DNA of 64,000 bases. Origin: Pseudoneobacillus sp042683745 (GTDB lineage Bacteria > Bacillota > Bacilli > Bacillales > Cytobacillaceae). This document shows, in pieces, positions 53,024-62,096 of the stretch. Position 1 is the first letter of the stretch, and every line of letters starts with the position of its first letter. The position numbers were made by a program, and so were the translations under genes. Below the pieces are notes generated by a model. The model was not told the origin of the DNA. It saw nothing but the letters and a program-made list of their open reading frames with translations, and made no database searches. The stretch lies in the NCBI RefSeq assembly GCF_042683745.1, contig NZ_JBHUJX010000023.1:1-64000 (forward strand), written 5' to 3'.

Positions 53024-53052
53024 TAGAAAAAGACCGTCAATGACGATCTTGT
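53024..53052. terminator. Hairpin, sister of 36786-36812
   Basis: AAAGACCGTCAATGACGATCTT repeats the GACCGTCA/TGACGATC hairpin, here next to the TnpB element. Confidence 0.5.
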
Positions 53053-53128
53053 TGTGTAATAAAGCTCTCTGCTACTTTAGATGCAATTTATTATTAAACC
53101 GCATATATAGAGAGGAATCTCCTCCACT

Positions 53129-53995
53129 TTAACGTATCCATTTTTTTAATCTCATTATATTTTCTTCTAGAAATAAAGCATTTTTTTCAATTCCACGACG
53201 TTTACACCATCCAATACTATTGAAAGCATCAGTAAATTGATAAAAAGGCAATACATCATCTAGATTAATTAATGGTCTGATACTTTTATAGCCCTTTTGA
53301 TAGGCATTATACAAGGTAGAATCGATACTTAAAAAATCACGATACAATTTGGTGAAATCAACTTCTGTTGAACCAAACCTTACACTTTCAAAATCTATCA
53401 TTCCTGAAACTTTATCATCATCAACAATTATATTTGCTGGTCGAAAATCCATATGTATAAAACTTGGTCCATCCGGAGATGGGAGCTGTTCTTTCATTTC
53501 CTCATATTTTTCAATGGCTTTTTTGTATATTTCTTCATCCAAAACGTCCCTAACATCCTCAGCAAAACTATAAAATTGGTTTTCAATAAAATTAGACCAA
53601 TTAGGAAATTCATTTTGTATACCTGTTAACACTCGCTCTTTAGTAGGACGAATAGTATGCATTTCAGCATGAAGGACCCCAACTTGAAACGCCACTGATG
53701 GTGTAGCCATTGATGTTAACGGTTTTCCTTTTAACTCTGATAACAAAAAGGCACCAGGACACTCCTCATCACCAGACCAATAATCCAACATTTCAGGAAT
53801 GGAGACATTCCCTTCTAAAATTTCATAGGCTTCTAACTCCCGCTGACACTTCAACTTTGTAAAAGGAATTTTCAAAAAAACATTTTCACCATTTGACAAA
53901 GTACATTTATAGACTGTTGAGCTATGGGAATCATCAACTTCACTCATTGACTGTACTATCAATCCAAATTGTTGAATAACACGCTTTAACATCAA
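53129..53995 (-). CDS. APH-family phosphotransferase/kinase
   Basis: A 288-residue aminoglycoside phosphotransferase-fold protein. CTLSNGENVFLKIPFTKLKC holds the ATP Lys region. The catalytic loop is SFIHMDFRPANIIVDDDKVS (HxDxxxxN) and the metal site is GMIDFESVRFG (DFE). Such proteins phosphorylate small alcohols or antibiotics; no specificity is readable, so it should not be read as antibiotic resistance. GGAGGG precedes ATG 53995. Confidence 0.82.
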   Translation of the reverse strand: MMLKRVIQQFGLIVQSMSEVDDSHSSTVYKCTLSNGENVFLKIPFTKLKCQRELEAYEILEGNVSIPEMLDYWSGDEECPGAFLLSELKGKPLTSMATPSVAFQVGVLHAEMHTIRPTKERVLTGIQNEFPNWSNFIENQFYSFAEDVRDVLDEEIYKKAIEKYEEMKEQLPSPDGPSFIHMDFRPANIIVDDDKVSGMIDFESVRFGSTEVDFTKLYRDFLSIDSTLYNAYQKGYKSIRPLINLDDVLPFYQFTDAFNSIGWCKRRGIEKNALFLEENIMRLKKWIR

Positions 53996-54358
53996 AATTT
54001 CCCTCCATATTATAAGAAAACTATTAAACTATTCCTATAATACTAATCTACTATCGAAATAAACTTGATTTTCACAATATCCACTAAGCGCTTAAATATA
54101 CTTACTCTATATGCAACTCTCCACTAACTCTAAATCCAATGAAAGGAGATTTTTTAGTGTAACATCACCCAAGTTAATTTTCCTAATTACCATTAAAAAG
54201 GTTAACCAGTTTAAATAACTGGTTAACCTTTTAATACGAACGCCCACGTTAGTTTTAGTGAACTTGTCATAATATTATATTCTTATGTAAAATAAGAAAG
54301 ATGTCACCTATTATTAAACCTAAAAAATTAATAATCCCGTTCTAAAATTAGAACATAA
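53996..54358. other. Intergenic stretch with a perfect terminator
   Basis: AAAAAGGTTAACCAGTT and AACTGGTTAACCTTTT (54195-54232) make a perfect 16-bp stem with a four-base loop, a bidirectional terminator. No gene otherwise. Confidence 0.6.
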
Positions 54359-54742
54359 TTACATCTGCGCTATTTGAATAAGGTTGCCGCATGTATCGTC
54401 GAAGACAGCTATTGTGATTTCGCCCATTACTGTCGGTTCCATAGTAAACTTCACGCCTTTTTCCGATAAACTTTTGTACTCTTTATAGATATCTACGACA
54501 CCAAACATTGTTGCTGGAATACCCTCCGCAAATATTTTCTTTTGATACTCTTTAGCGGCTGGATGGTTGTTCGGTTCGAGTATAAGCTCTGTTCCATCTT
54601 GATCCTCAGAAGATACTAGGGCTATCCATCTAAATTCTCCAACGGGAACGTCATGCTTTATTTTAAAACCCAACTTTTCTGTATAGAATGCCAGCGCCTT
54701 GTCTTGATCTTGTACAAATAAACTTGTTACAATGATTTTCAT
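54359..54742 (-). CDS. VOC-family protein
   Basis: A 127-residue glyoxalase-fold protein starting at ATG 54742, behind CAAGGAGGC. The longer frame to 54787 precedes the ribosome site. MKIIVTSLFVQDQDKALAFY, EFRWIALVSSEDQDGTELIL, then PTVMGEITIAVFDDTCGNLI carry the usual motifs. Substrate unknown. It stands alone. Confidence 0.78.
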   Translation of the reverse strand: MKIIVTSLFVQDQDKALAFYTEKLGFKIKHDVPVGEFRWIALVSSEDQDGTELILEPNNHPAAKEYQKKIFAEGIPATMFGVVDIYKEYKSLSEKGVKFTMEPTVMGEITIAVFDDTCGNLIQIAQM

Positions 54743-55020
54743 ACTGTTTTTGCCTCCTTGATATTTATGAGTCCATCCCGATCTCATCCTTTTATACCAC
54801 TATACAGTTGATTGTGAGTATTAAAGAACTTTTCGCTTTAAGTCATCATACAACGAATATAGTGTGGTAGATATTCTAAATCTACATATTACAATATATC
54901 CAAATTATCATTACTTAAAGTTTCTGTAAACAAATGAAAAAATTCGACTAGTAATAAATAGTATAAATTTTAATGAGATAGGGGATAAGAAGATTACAGG
55001 ACTAAAGTTGGAGAGACATG

Positions 55021-55473
55021 ATGACATTCATATTTCTAACAGTATCATATTTAATAACGATATTAATAATTTTTTTAATGAAGAAAAGAATCACCAAACA
55101 AGAAATTATTAGTGTCGCTTGCTATGTTTCATTAGTGACAATAGTATCTGATTTATACTTTGGAGAAATATTGGATTTATATGACCTGATGAAACCAAGA
55201 CCTCAAGTTTCTGATATGATAATTGAATTGACATTGCCTACTACATTTGGGATTATATATGCTAACTTTATGCCAAAAGAAATATCTAAATTTATAAGGT
55301 ACTTGCTATTTTGGGTTGTTTTTTCAGTTATATATGAACAATTATCAAGATATTTCGGTTATGTGGTATATAAGGGTTGGAAAGTACACTATTCATTTGT
55401 ATTTTACCTATTTGCATGTCTCTTTACACGTTGGTATTATTTCTTGATCATGAATAAATCTAATAGGAATTAG
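55021..55473 (+). CDS. CBO0543-like membrane protein
   Basis: A 150-residue protein with about four hydrophobic helices (LTVSYLITILIIFLM, VACYVSLVTIVSDLYFG, TFGIIYANF, FWVVFSVIYEQLS). The second of two adjacent ATG codons has the better spacing to GGAGAG. The helix content and YGYVVYKGWKVHYSF ending resemble the CBO0543 family. A terminator (55473-55502) follows. Confidence 0.6.
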   Translation: MTFIFLTVSYLITILIIFLMKKRITKQEIISVACYVSLVTIVSDLYFGEILDLYDLMKPRPQVSDMIIELTLPTTFGIIYANFMPKEISKFIRYLLFWVVFSVIYEQLSRYFGYVVYKGWKVHYSFVFYLFACLFTRWYYFLIMNKSNRN

Positions 55474-55502
55474 CCCTTCTCATATGAGAGGGGTATTTTT
55501 TG
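55473..55502 (+). terminator. Terminator of the CBO0543-like gene
   Basis: CCCTTCTCATATGAGAGGGG followed by TATTTTTT; almost no loop. Confidence 0.75.
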
Positions 55503-55566
55503 TTCAATTAAACTGCTTTCGTTAGTAAAATGGGACAGCTTAATTCGCAATCGCACTTGTTACCTA

Positions 55567-55968
55567 CTAATTTTCTCTCTTATTATCAGCACTTTTAAAC
55601 ATATATCTGATACCTTTGCCTGCAAGTGGTTCATCTTCATACCTTGGTAATACATGAAAATGAGAATGAAATATATGTTGTCCTCCAACTTCGCCACAAT
55701 TCCATCCGAGGTTATATCCTTGGGGTTGGTACACTTCGTCTAAGTATTTTTTTACATCTTGAAGAAGTGTGTAGGTTGCATTCCACTCTTCTATCGTTAA
55801 GTCAAATGCAGTTTCTCTATGTTCTTTAGGTACAATTACTCCAGCACCTTCAAGTTGAATACCTTTCATTTGTGCTTGTTCTAACTGTAAAAACATACAA
55901 TACTCATTACTTAATATGATTTTTTGGGTGGGTTCTAATTCTGGATTACAAAATAAACAATATTTCAT
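55567..55968 (-). CDS. HIT-domain protein
   Basis: A 133-residue HIT-fold hydrolase/transferase. KYCLFCNPE gives a Cys pair, VIVPKEHRETAFDLTIEEWN is the HIT strand, and GGQHIFHSHFHVLPRYEDEP holds HxHxH with the catalytic middle His. It would act on nucleoside phosphates or adenylated compounds. GGAGCTTTG precedes ATG. Confidence 0.85.
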   Translation of the reverse strand: MKYCLFCNPELEPTQKIILSNEYCMFLQLEQAQMKGIQLEGAGVIVPKEHRETAFDLTIEEWNATYTLLQDVKKYLDEVYQPQGYNLGWNCGEVGGQHIFHSHFHVLPRYEDEPLAGKGIRYMFKSADNKREN

Positions 55969-56159
55969 TTCAAAGCTCCTTCCCCAATAGGTTCTTTACA
56001 ACTTTTTACTGATATTACACTCTCCTGCCCCGTAGGCACAACAAGAAAAGCCGCCAAAATGACAGCTTTGGTCTTTAACGCTTTTCTTTCGTTATTCTAT
56101 AACAAATCTTTTCTAATACTTTAAATACACAATGAGGCGGATTTGGACCTTAAATATAA

Positions 56160-56666
56160 CTATAACTTGATCACTACATATATTGCTATATGAATCATTA
56201 GTGCTATGATACTTATGAATATGCCTGCTACACTAGTTCCACCCTTATGCATTAGAGTCTCTAATTCATCATGGAGAGAAAGATTTAATTTCTTTAACCT
56301 GGTTATCTTTCTTTTACAACGATAGTAATAAAATGAATTAGACATGAGTCCAAAGAAAATCCAACACAACGCTGTTATGATTGCATCTACATTCTCGCTT
56401 ATTTCAGAAAAGATAAGGTTGGATAGTAATATAAGAGTTGAAAAAACGATTAGTTCGACGTACATTTTTCTGTACCCCATCCAAAGAATGCCACCAAAGA
56501 ATGCACTCCAATTCCAAGATAGTTTTGCTCGACGTCGTAAGTATATGCAATGATCATCATAAATTCGAATACCAAATTTAAGCAGATATTTATCTTTTTT
56601 ACTTTCCCCTATAAATACTACTAACCTATCTTTGTCACTGACTTCAGTATAATTCCATTTATTCAT
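56160..56666 (-). CDS. DUF2628 membrane protein
   Basis: A 168-residue protein; ATG 56666 with GGTGAT upstream (a longer frame begins at 56717). KLSWNWSAFFGGILWMGYRK is the DUF2628 hallmark (W-x-AFF-x-G-x-W-x-x-YRK). At least three helices follow, including ALCWIFFGLMSNSFYYYRCK and AGIFISIIALMIHIAIYV. The function is unknown; such proteins sit in the cytoplasmic membrane. Confidence 0.78.
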   Translation of the reverse strand: MNKWNYTEVSDKDRLVVFIGESKKDKYLLKFGIRIYDDHCIYLRRRAKLSWNWSAFFGGILWMGYRKMYVELIVFSTLILLSNLIFSEISENVDAIITALCWIFFGLMSNSFYYYRCKRKITRLKKLNLSLHDELETLMHKGGTSVAGIFISIIALMIHIAIYVVIKL

Positions 56667-57033
56667 TCTAATATCACCAATATAAATCACTTCTCCCCAT
56701 CCAAAAATTCTCCGCACACAATTAGTAATAGGAATTTATGATCAAAAGCGCCAAGCCCGACTTATATTTTCTGAATTTTCACACCAAAATATATTACCAC
56801 ATTTAGGAAATTTCGTCATGTGTATTATGATTATAAATTAAAAACGAGAAAAGTTATGTTATCTAAAAGAGTATATGTTCGACCACCGTAAAACCAATGC
56901 CAAATAAGGTTGATTTTATAAAAAACAAAGTTATTTATTTGATTTTCTTGGACAACCTCAATTGTCTCATTGATTTATTCATCCACTATTTCTTGCTAAA
57001 TTGATACAAGGAAAATTATATCGAAATAATTTT
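56667..57033. other. Intergenic stretch upstream of NlpC/P60
   Basis: AT-rich and divergent (DUF2628 leftward, NlpC/P60 rightward). No small gene seen. The WalR-type sites start at its right edge. Confidence 0.4.
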
Positions 57034-57072
57034 TGTAATGGAATTGTAATTTAGCTGTGATGTCATTGTTAC
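57034..57072 (+). promoter_or_regulatory. Two WalR (YycF) boxes upstream of NlpC/P60
   Basis: TGTAAT GGAAT TGTAAT (57034-57050) is a perfect TGTWAH-N5-TGTWAH site. TGTGAT GTCAT TGTTAC (57056-57072) matches in 11 of 12 positions. The two are exactly 22 bp apart, on the same helical face. A TATATT -10 candidate follows at 57083. Confidence 0.65.
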
Positions 57073-57121
57073 AACTCTCTAGTATATTAAGAGGAGCAAA
57101 TCACACAAGGGGGTAACAATC

Positions 57122-57574
57122 ATGCTTAAGAAATTTATCATAGCATTTACTATAATCGTTTCTTGCAGCACTTTGTTTGCTAACATGGGTGATAAAGCGG
57201 AAGCAGCTTATTATAATACAAAAGCAGTTTCGGTCGCCAAGTCTAATATAGGCGTACCTTATAAATGGGGTGGAATCACACCAAGTGGTTTTGATTGTTC
57301 AGGTCTTGTAAAGTATTCTTATGCAAGAGCCGGGAAAACACTAAACCGAACTGCCGCTCAAATGTTCTATGGAAACGGATATCGTATCTATTCATATATA
57401 CAACCAGGAGATCTAATGTTTTATGCTCCAACCAAGGCAAGTAAACCGACACATGTCGCGATATATATTGGAAACGGTAAAATGATTATGGCTTCTTCAT
57501 CTAAAGGAGTAATGATTACAAGCACAAACAACACCTACTGGCATTCAAGATATGTTGGAACAAAACGCGTTTAA
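57122..57574 (+). CDS. NlpC/P60-family cell wall endopeptidase
   Basis: A 150-residue secreted hydrolase. The signal peptide (MLKKFIIAFTIIVSCSTLFA, cleavage near AEA at about residue 28) leads to a single NlpC/P60 domain: GVPYKWGGITPSGFDCSGLV with catalytic Cys, then PTHVAIYIGNGKMIMASSSK with His and the third polar residue. It should cut peptidoglycan stem peptides (gamma-D-Glu bonds). There is no wall-binding domain. AAGGGGG precedes ATG. Two WalR boxes suggest control by the essential wall-stress system WalKR. Two decayed 3' copies are at 24305 and 26064. Confidence 0.92.
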   Translation: MLKKFIIAFTIIVSCSTLFANMGDKAEAAYYNTKAVSVAKSNIGVPYKWGGITPSGFDCSGLVKYSYARAGKTLNRTAAQMFYGNGYRIYSYIQPGDLMFYAPTKASKPTHVAIYIGNGKMIMASSSKGVMITSTNNTYWHSRYVGTKRV

Positions 57575-57599
57575 AGACCATTCTATGGTCTTTTTTTTA
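57572..57599 (+). terminator. Terminator of the NlpC/P60 gene
   Basis: AAAGACCATTCTATGGTCTTTTTTTT, hairpin GACCAT/ATGGTC with T8, overlapping the stop codon. Confidence 0.85.
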
Positions 57600-57694
57600 T
57601 ATACATTTCTTTCACAATGGAAAAAACTTCATTTCCTCTATTAGACTTTAATCGTGAAATAAACAATTCAATAAGTTCCGGACTCGCAAACAAG

Positions 57695-58252
57695 TTATGA
57701 AAAATAAATATTTTTACATTTATTTAAAATTCCTTTGACTGTTATTCCTAAAACTATGTAATAAAAGAATGAATAATAATATTTCCATTTTATATAGTAA
57801 ACCAAGTTTAATAAATGACTAATCGGTTCTCCTATAAAGGCAAAGGCTAAAGCCATTATCATTAATGCTATAATATATGGTCTCCATTTCCAGAAAAACT
57901 GATATAAAAGCATAAAAATATCAAACGGTAATGATCTAGGAGTAAGGGGTATAAATTGCACTGGATATACCCAAAATTTAAGATCTATACCAATAGAATC
58001 TAGAGTAGAAGTTGGAATTATTACTAAACACCATACTAATAAAAACTCTAACATTCTTTTTCGATCAACTACTAATAACCAGATAGTGAATGGAATTACT
58101 ATGAATGCTGCTAATATCCACCAGTTCCATGTGAATAATTCATTATTAAGCCATTGATTAATGTCTTGCTTAACAATTTCATGATGATTTTCTATAGTTT
58201 TCATAGCTGTCTTTAATTTTTCATTCATAAAAAAAATCATCATCCATTCCAT
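57695..58252 (-). CDS. CBO0543-family membrane protein
   Basis: A 185-residue protein with at least four helices. FTWNWWILAAFIVIPFTIWL and LVVDRKRMLEFLLVWCLVII, then DLKFWVYPVQFIPLTPRSLP and FDIFMLLYQFFWKWRPYIIA are the usual CBO0543 blocks. The start is uncertain (57695 is the stop end; ATG codons at 58252 and 58228 are both possible). Unknown function. Confidence 0.75.
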   Translation of the reverse strand: MEWMMIFFMNEKLKTAMKTIENHHEIVKQDINQWLNNELFTWNWWILAAFIVIPFTIWLLVVDRKRMLEFLLVWCLVIIPTSTLDSIGIDLKFWVYPVQFIPLTPRSLPFDIFMLLYQFFWKWRPYIIALMIMALAFAFIGEPISHLLNLVYYIKWKYYYSFFYYIVLGITVKGILNKCKNIYFS

Positions 58253-58423
58253 TTTGCAATTTTATTTAGGTAAATTATTTCCCGATTTGTAAATCAAAAT
58301 GTAAAAAATAAATTCACAGTATCATTTAATTATGAAGTAAGAAGGTTTTAGCAAAGTAACAGGAACTTTATTACTCTCTTCCCTATTTTTCAATATTCAG
58401 CAACATGCCCTATTGTTGAATAA

Positions 58424-58471
58424 CAAAAGCCTAATTCCCTCGCTAAAGATAAGGAAGATTAGGCTTTTTTA
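58424..58471. terminator. Terminator of thrS, bidirectional
   Basis: AAAAGCCTAAT and ATTAGGCTTTTTT form the stem around a 25-base loop. It lies 56 bases beyond the synthetase stop codon. Confidence 0.65.
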
Positions 58472-58526
58472 TTCTTCGAAATCCTTTACGTTGTAATTGA
58501 TGTGCCACTGATTTTTTTATATCTCA

Positions 58527-60452
58527 CTAGAATTGAATATTACGGTTCTTAATTTGTTGTACAATTTTCTTTTTAAAATCTTCGAATGAAACAATTTCCG
58601 ATTGCTGATTACCATATTTTCTAACATTTACCCCATTTCCTTCTACTTCATTGTCCCCCAGGACCAGTAAATATGGGACTTTTTTCATTTGTGCTGCTCT
58701 TATTTTGTACCCAAGCTTTTCATTATTACTGTCAATTATTACTCTTACCCCTAATTGTTTCAGTTCTGATTGAATCTTTAGACAGTAGTCCAAATGAACT
58801 TGTGAAACAGGAATAATTTGTACTTGTGTTGGTGCAAGCCATACAGGAAAAACTCCCGCAAAATGTTCGATTAAAATGCCAAAAAAACGATCAATGGACC
58901 CAAAAATGGCACGATGAATAACGACAGGACGAACCTTTTCATTATTTGAATTAATATAAGTTAAATCAAATTTCTCTGGCATTTGAAAATCAAGTTGGAT
59001 TGTTGCACACTGATGACTACGTTTTAAGGCATCTTTGATATGGAAATCAATTTTTGGTCCATAAAAGGCCCCGTCACCTTCGTTAAGCTGGTATTTGACA
59101 TCTAAATCTTCGAGGACATTTTTTAAAGCACCTTCAGATATCTCCCAAAGCTTGTCATCTCCTAATGAATTTTCTGGACGAGTAGAAAGCTCCACAGAAT
59201 AATCAAAACCAAAAGTACGATAGACTTGATCGATTAAATGAAACACCTGCTTAATTTCACTTTCAATTTGATCCTCTCGAACAAAGAGGTGAGCATCGTC
59301 TTGACAAAATGTACGAACGCGAATCATTCCATTTAAAGCACCACTATATTCATGCCGATGAACCTGGCCAAACTCTGCCATTCGAATAGGCAAATCACGA
59401 TAGGAATAAAGATTGTTTTTAAAAATCAGCATATGACCCGGACAATTCATTGGTTTTAGCGCAAACTTTTTATGTTCAACTTCAGTGAAGTACATATTTT
59501 CGTGATAATGATCCCAATGTCCTGACTTTTCCCATAATTGTTGATTCATCATAAATGGTGTACGTACCTCATCGTAATAAGCATTGTTTTGCAGTTCTCT
59601 AGAAAAATTTTCTAATTCATTTCTAACAATTTGTCCCTTCGGTAAATAAAATGGCATTCCCGGAGCTTCCTCAGAAAACATAAATAAATCCAATTGCTTC
59701 CCTAATTTGCGGTGATCACGTTTTGCCGCTTCATCTAAGAAATCTAGATATTCATGTAAATCTTTTTTCTTCTGAAATGCCACTCCATATATTCGTTGAA
59801 GAACCTCGTTTTGACTATTACCTTTCCAATACGCACCTGATACACGAGTTAATTTGAATGCTTTTATCAAACCTGTTGATGGAAGATGGGGACCACGACA
59901 AAGATCGATAAAATCTCCTTGTTGATAAAGAGTGATTCTTTCATCTTTTGGTATGTCTTTTAATATTTCTAACTTGAAAGGCTCACCCTTTTCTTCAAAT
60001 AACTTCTTAGCCTCTTCATAAGAAACTTCCATTCGTTTCACTTCTAAATTCTCATTTATAATGTTCTCCATCTCTTTTTCGATGACTAGTAAATCATCTG
60101 AAGTCAAACTATGCTCCATTTTCAAATCATAGTAAAATCCATCTTCAATAACTGGCCCTATACCCAATTTCACAGGACCATACAGTCTTTTCACCGCTTG
60201 TGCCAAAACATGCGCTGCTGAATGTCTTAAAACATGCAATCCTTCCTCCGAATCTAGTGTTAAAATTGAGAGTTTAACATCTTCTTCTAGCTTGTAGCTT
60301 AAATCTACCAGTTGTTCATTTACTTTCCCTGCAATTGCCTTCTTTCTTAAACTTATGCTTATCGATTCTGCAACATTTTCAACTGTCATTCCTATCGGAA
60401 ATTCCTTTATATTTCCATCAGAAAATTGAATTTTAATTAGCTTTTCACACAT
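58527..60452 (-). CDS. thrZ: Threonyl-tRNA synthetase (ThrZ/ThrS type)
   Basis: A 641-residue class II synthetase. ATG 60452 is preceded by AAAGGAG; the longer frame to 60494 is not. The N-terminal TGS domain begins with IKIQFSDGNIKEFPIGMTVE. The editing domain has LRHSAAHVLAQAVKRLYG and DLCRGPHLPSTG (HxxxH and C). The core has MNCPGHMLIF (zinc Cys), VHRHEYSGALNGMIRVRTF, and VIHRAIFGSIDRF. The anticodon domain is VQIIPVSQVHLDYCLKIQSE. With two tandem Thr T-boxes upstream it resembles B. subtilis thrZ, which is induced on threonine starvation. Confidence 0.93.
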   Translation of the reverse strand: MCEKLIKIQFSDGNIKEFPIGMTVENVAESISISLRKKAIAGKVNEQLVDLSYKLEEDVKLSILTLDSEEGLHVLRHSAAHVLAQAVKRLYGPVKLGIGPVIEDGFYYDLKMEHSLTSDDLLVIEKEMENIINENLEVKRMEVSYEEAKKLFEEKGEPFKLEILKDIPKDERITLYQQGDFIDLCRGPHLPSTGLIKAFKLTRVSGAYWKGNSQNEVLQRIYGVAFQKKKDLHEYLDFLDEAAKRDHRKLGKQLDLFMFSEEAPGMPFYLPKGQIVRNELENFSRELQNNAYYDEVRTPFMMNQQLWEKSGHWDHYHENMYFTEVEHKKFALKPMNCPGHMLIFKNNLYSYRDLPIRMAEFGQVHRHEYSGALNGMIRVRTFCQDDAHLFVREDQIESEIKQVFHLIDQVYRTFGFDYSVELSTRPENSLGDDKLWEISEGALKNVLEDLDVKYQLNEGDGAFYGPKIDFHIKDALKRSHQCATIQLDFQMPEKFDLTYINSNNEKVRPVVIHRAIFGSIDRFFGILIEHFAGVFPVWLAPTQVQIIPVSQVHLDYCLKIQSELKQLGVRVIIDSNNEKLGYKIRAAQMKKVPYLLVLGDNEVEGNGVNVRKYGNQQSEIVSFEDFKKKIVQQIKNRNIQF

Positions 60453-60479
60453 GATAAAACACTCCTTTAAAATTATATA

Positions 60480-60722
60480 AATAAAAAAACACACTCATCC
60501 CTATCGTAAGGGACGAGTGTGTTTTTACCCGTGGTTCCACCCAATTTTCCTTAAGCTAAAAAGATAGCTTATGGCTTTGGTGCTGTAACGTAGCATAGAC
60601 GGTATTGGATACATATTTTCACCAATACAACTCGGAAGGTGGTAAATTACTTTCCTAAGCTAGGAAGATCACAGCTCATTCTTCCCTCTCTGAAAACCGT
60701 AAAAATAATTCATGTCCTTTTC
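60480..60722 (-). promoter_or_regulatory. T-box riboswitch 1 (threonine, ACC), proximal to thrZ
   Basis: Minus strand: AGAGAGG, specifier region AATTTACCACCTTCCGAG with ACC (Thr), core TTGGGTGGAACCACGGG, terminator ACACACTCGTCCC and complement with T run. Confidence 0.9.
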
Positions 60723-60754
60723 ATCGTAGATATTATATATATAATTATAAAATA

Positions 60755-61000
60755 AAAAACGCACTCGTCCCTATAACAAGGGACGAGTGCGCTATACTCG
60801 TGGTTCCACCCAATTTCCCATAAGCTAAAAAGAAACTTATGGCTTTGGTGCTGTAACGTAGCATAGACGGTATTGGATACTTCGGTTCCCCAATACAGCT
60901 CAAAGGTGGTAAGATACTTTCCTGCGTTAGGAAGATTTCAGCATTTCTTCCCTCTCTAGAAACCGTAAAAGTAACTCATATCCTTATCAGTGCATATTAA
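60755..61000 (-). promoter_or_regulatory. T-box riboswitch 2 (threonine, ACC), distal
   Basis: Same architecture as the proximal copy: AGAGAGG, TCTTACCACCTTTGAG (ACC), TTGGGTGGAACCACGAG and a GCGCACTCGTCCC hairpin. Much of the sequence (ACGTTACAGCACCAAAGCCA) is identical to the proximal leader, so it arose by duplication. Confidence 0.9.
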
Positions 61001-61067
61001 ATTCAAATGTTTTTCAAAATATTACAATAAACTTTTGTAAAAAGCAATAGGTAATTTAAATTTAGAT

Positions 61068-62045
61068 TCACCCAGTACTAAACAAACTTGAATTAGATAA
61101 TTCCTTATACGAGGATATTTTAATTGGATCCGCGTTTCCGCCACTTACGATGCAGCCAACGTTTTTGTTATTAAGATTTACTTTTTCAAAGAGAACAGAG
61201 GCTAAAGAAGCGGCACCGGCTCCCTCTACTAACATTTTCTCTCTTTCAAGCATGAACATAATCGCATGGGCAATTTCTTCGTCCGTCACAGTGACGATAT
61301 CATCTACATATTTTTCGATAATCGGGTACGTTATTTCTCCTGGTTCTTTTACTAATATTCCATCAGCAATCGTTTTGGACAATGCAATTGTTTTCAGTTT
61401 TTGCCCTTTAAATTTTGAAAAAGTTGCCGATGCCCCTTGTGCTTGAATTCCAATAATTTTAATAGATGGATTTAAGACTTTGGCGGCAAGAGCTACTCCT
61501 GAGATCAACCCCCCTCCACCAACTGGGACAAGAATGATGTCTAACTGACTGTTTTGCTGCAGCATTTCCAATGCAATCGTTCCTTGTCCTGCGATCACGT
61601 GATAATCATCAAATGCATGAACAAATGTACTTCCCGTTTGCCTCATTTCCTCCAATGCTTGTACATATGATTCTTGGTACGTATCGCCAAACAATACGGT
61701 TTCCGCACCATAATTTTTTGTTGCCGCTATTTTGGATTGTGGAGTAAGCTTTGGCATAAATATTTTTGATTGAATCCCTTTCATCGCTGATGCTAATGCC
61801 ACCCCCTGCGCATGATTTCCAGCGGATGCAGCTATAATTCCTTTACTTACTTCCTCTTTCGTTAGAGACAAAACTTTGTTCATTGCTCCCCTTACTTTAA
61901 AGGAGCCCGTTTTTTGTAAATTTTCTAGTTTTAAAAATACTTTTGCGTTCGTAAAGTAATTTAATGTACTACTTTGTTTTAATGGTGTTCGATGTACTTT
62001 ATCTATTAAGTTTTCCATTGCTTCTATTATATGAACACCTGTCAA
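61068..62045 (-). CDS. ilvA: Threonine dehydratase without regulatory domain (IlvA/TdcB-like)
   Basis: A PLP enzyme of about 325 residues converting threonine to 2-oxobutyrate for isoleucine synthesis. The PLP Lys is in KTGSFKVRGAMNKV. AASAGNHAQGVALAS, then VGGGGLISGVALAA and CIVSGGNADP follow. It ends without the C-terminal ACT-like regulatory domain of E. coli IlvA. TTG 62045 (GGGG five bases upstream) is the likely start; GTG 62066 is an alternative. Next to ilvB-ilvH-ilvC it fits isoleucine synthesis, so expression is probably tied to that operon. Confidence 0.85.
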   Translation of the reverse strand: MTGVHIIEAMENLIDKVHRTPLKQSSTLNYFTNAKVFLKLENLQKTGSFKVRGAMNKVLSLTKEEVSKGIIAASAGNHAQGVALASAMKGIQSKIFMPKLTPQSKIAATKNYGAETVLFGDTYQESYVQALEEMRQTGSTFVHAFDDYHVIAGQGTIALEMLQQNSQLDIILVPVGGGGLISGVALAAKVLNPSIKIIGIQAQGASATFSKFKGQKLKTIALSKTIADGILVKEPGEITYPIIEKYVDDIVTVTDEEIAHAIMFMLEREKMLVEGAGAASLASVLFEKVNLNNKNVGCIVSGGNADPIKISSYKELSNSSLFSTG

Positions 62046-62096
62046 TAAATCCCCAAGTGGAGTCACCTCACTAATAATTTATGGTTGTTTCATTTA

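Noticed and set aside
53129..53995. Antibiotic resistance gene (aminoglycoside phosphotransferase)
   Set aside because: Only the general APH fold motifs are present; this family covers many kinases and nothing indicates drug modification.
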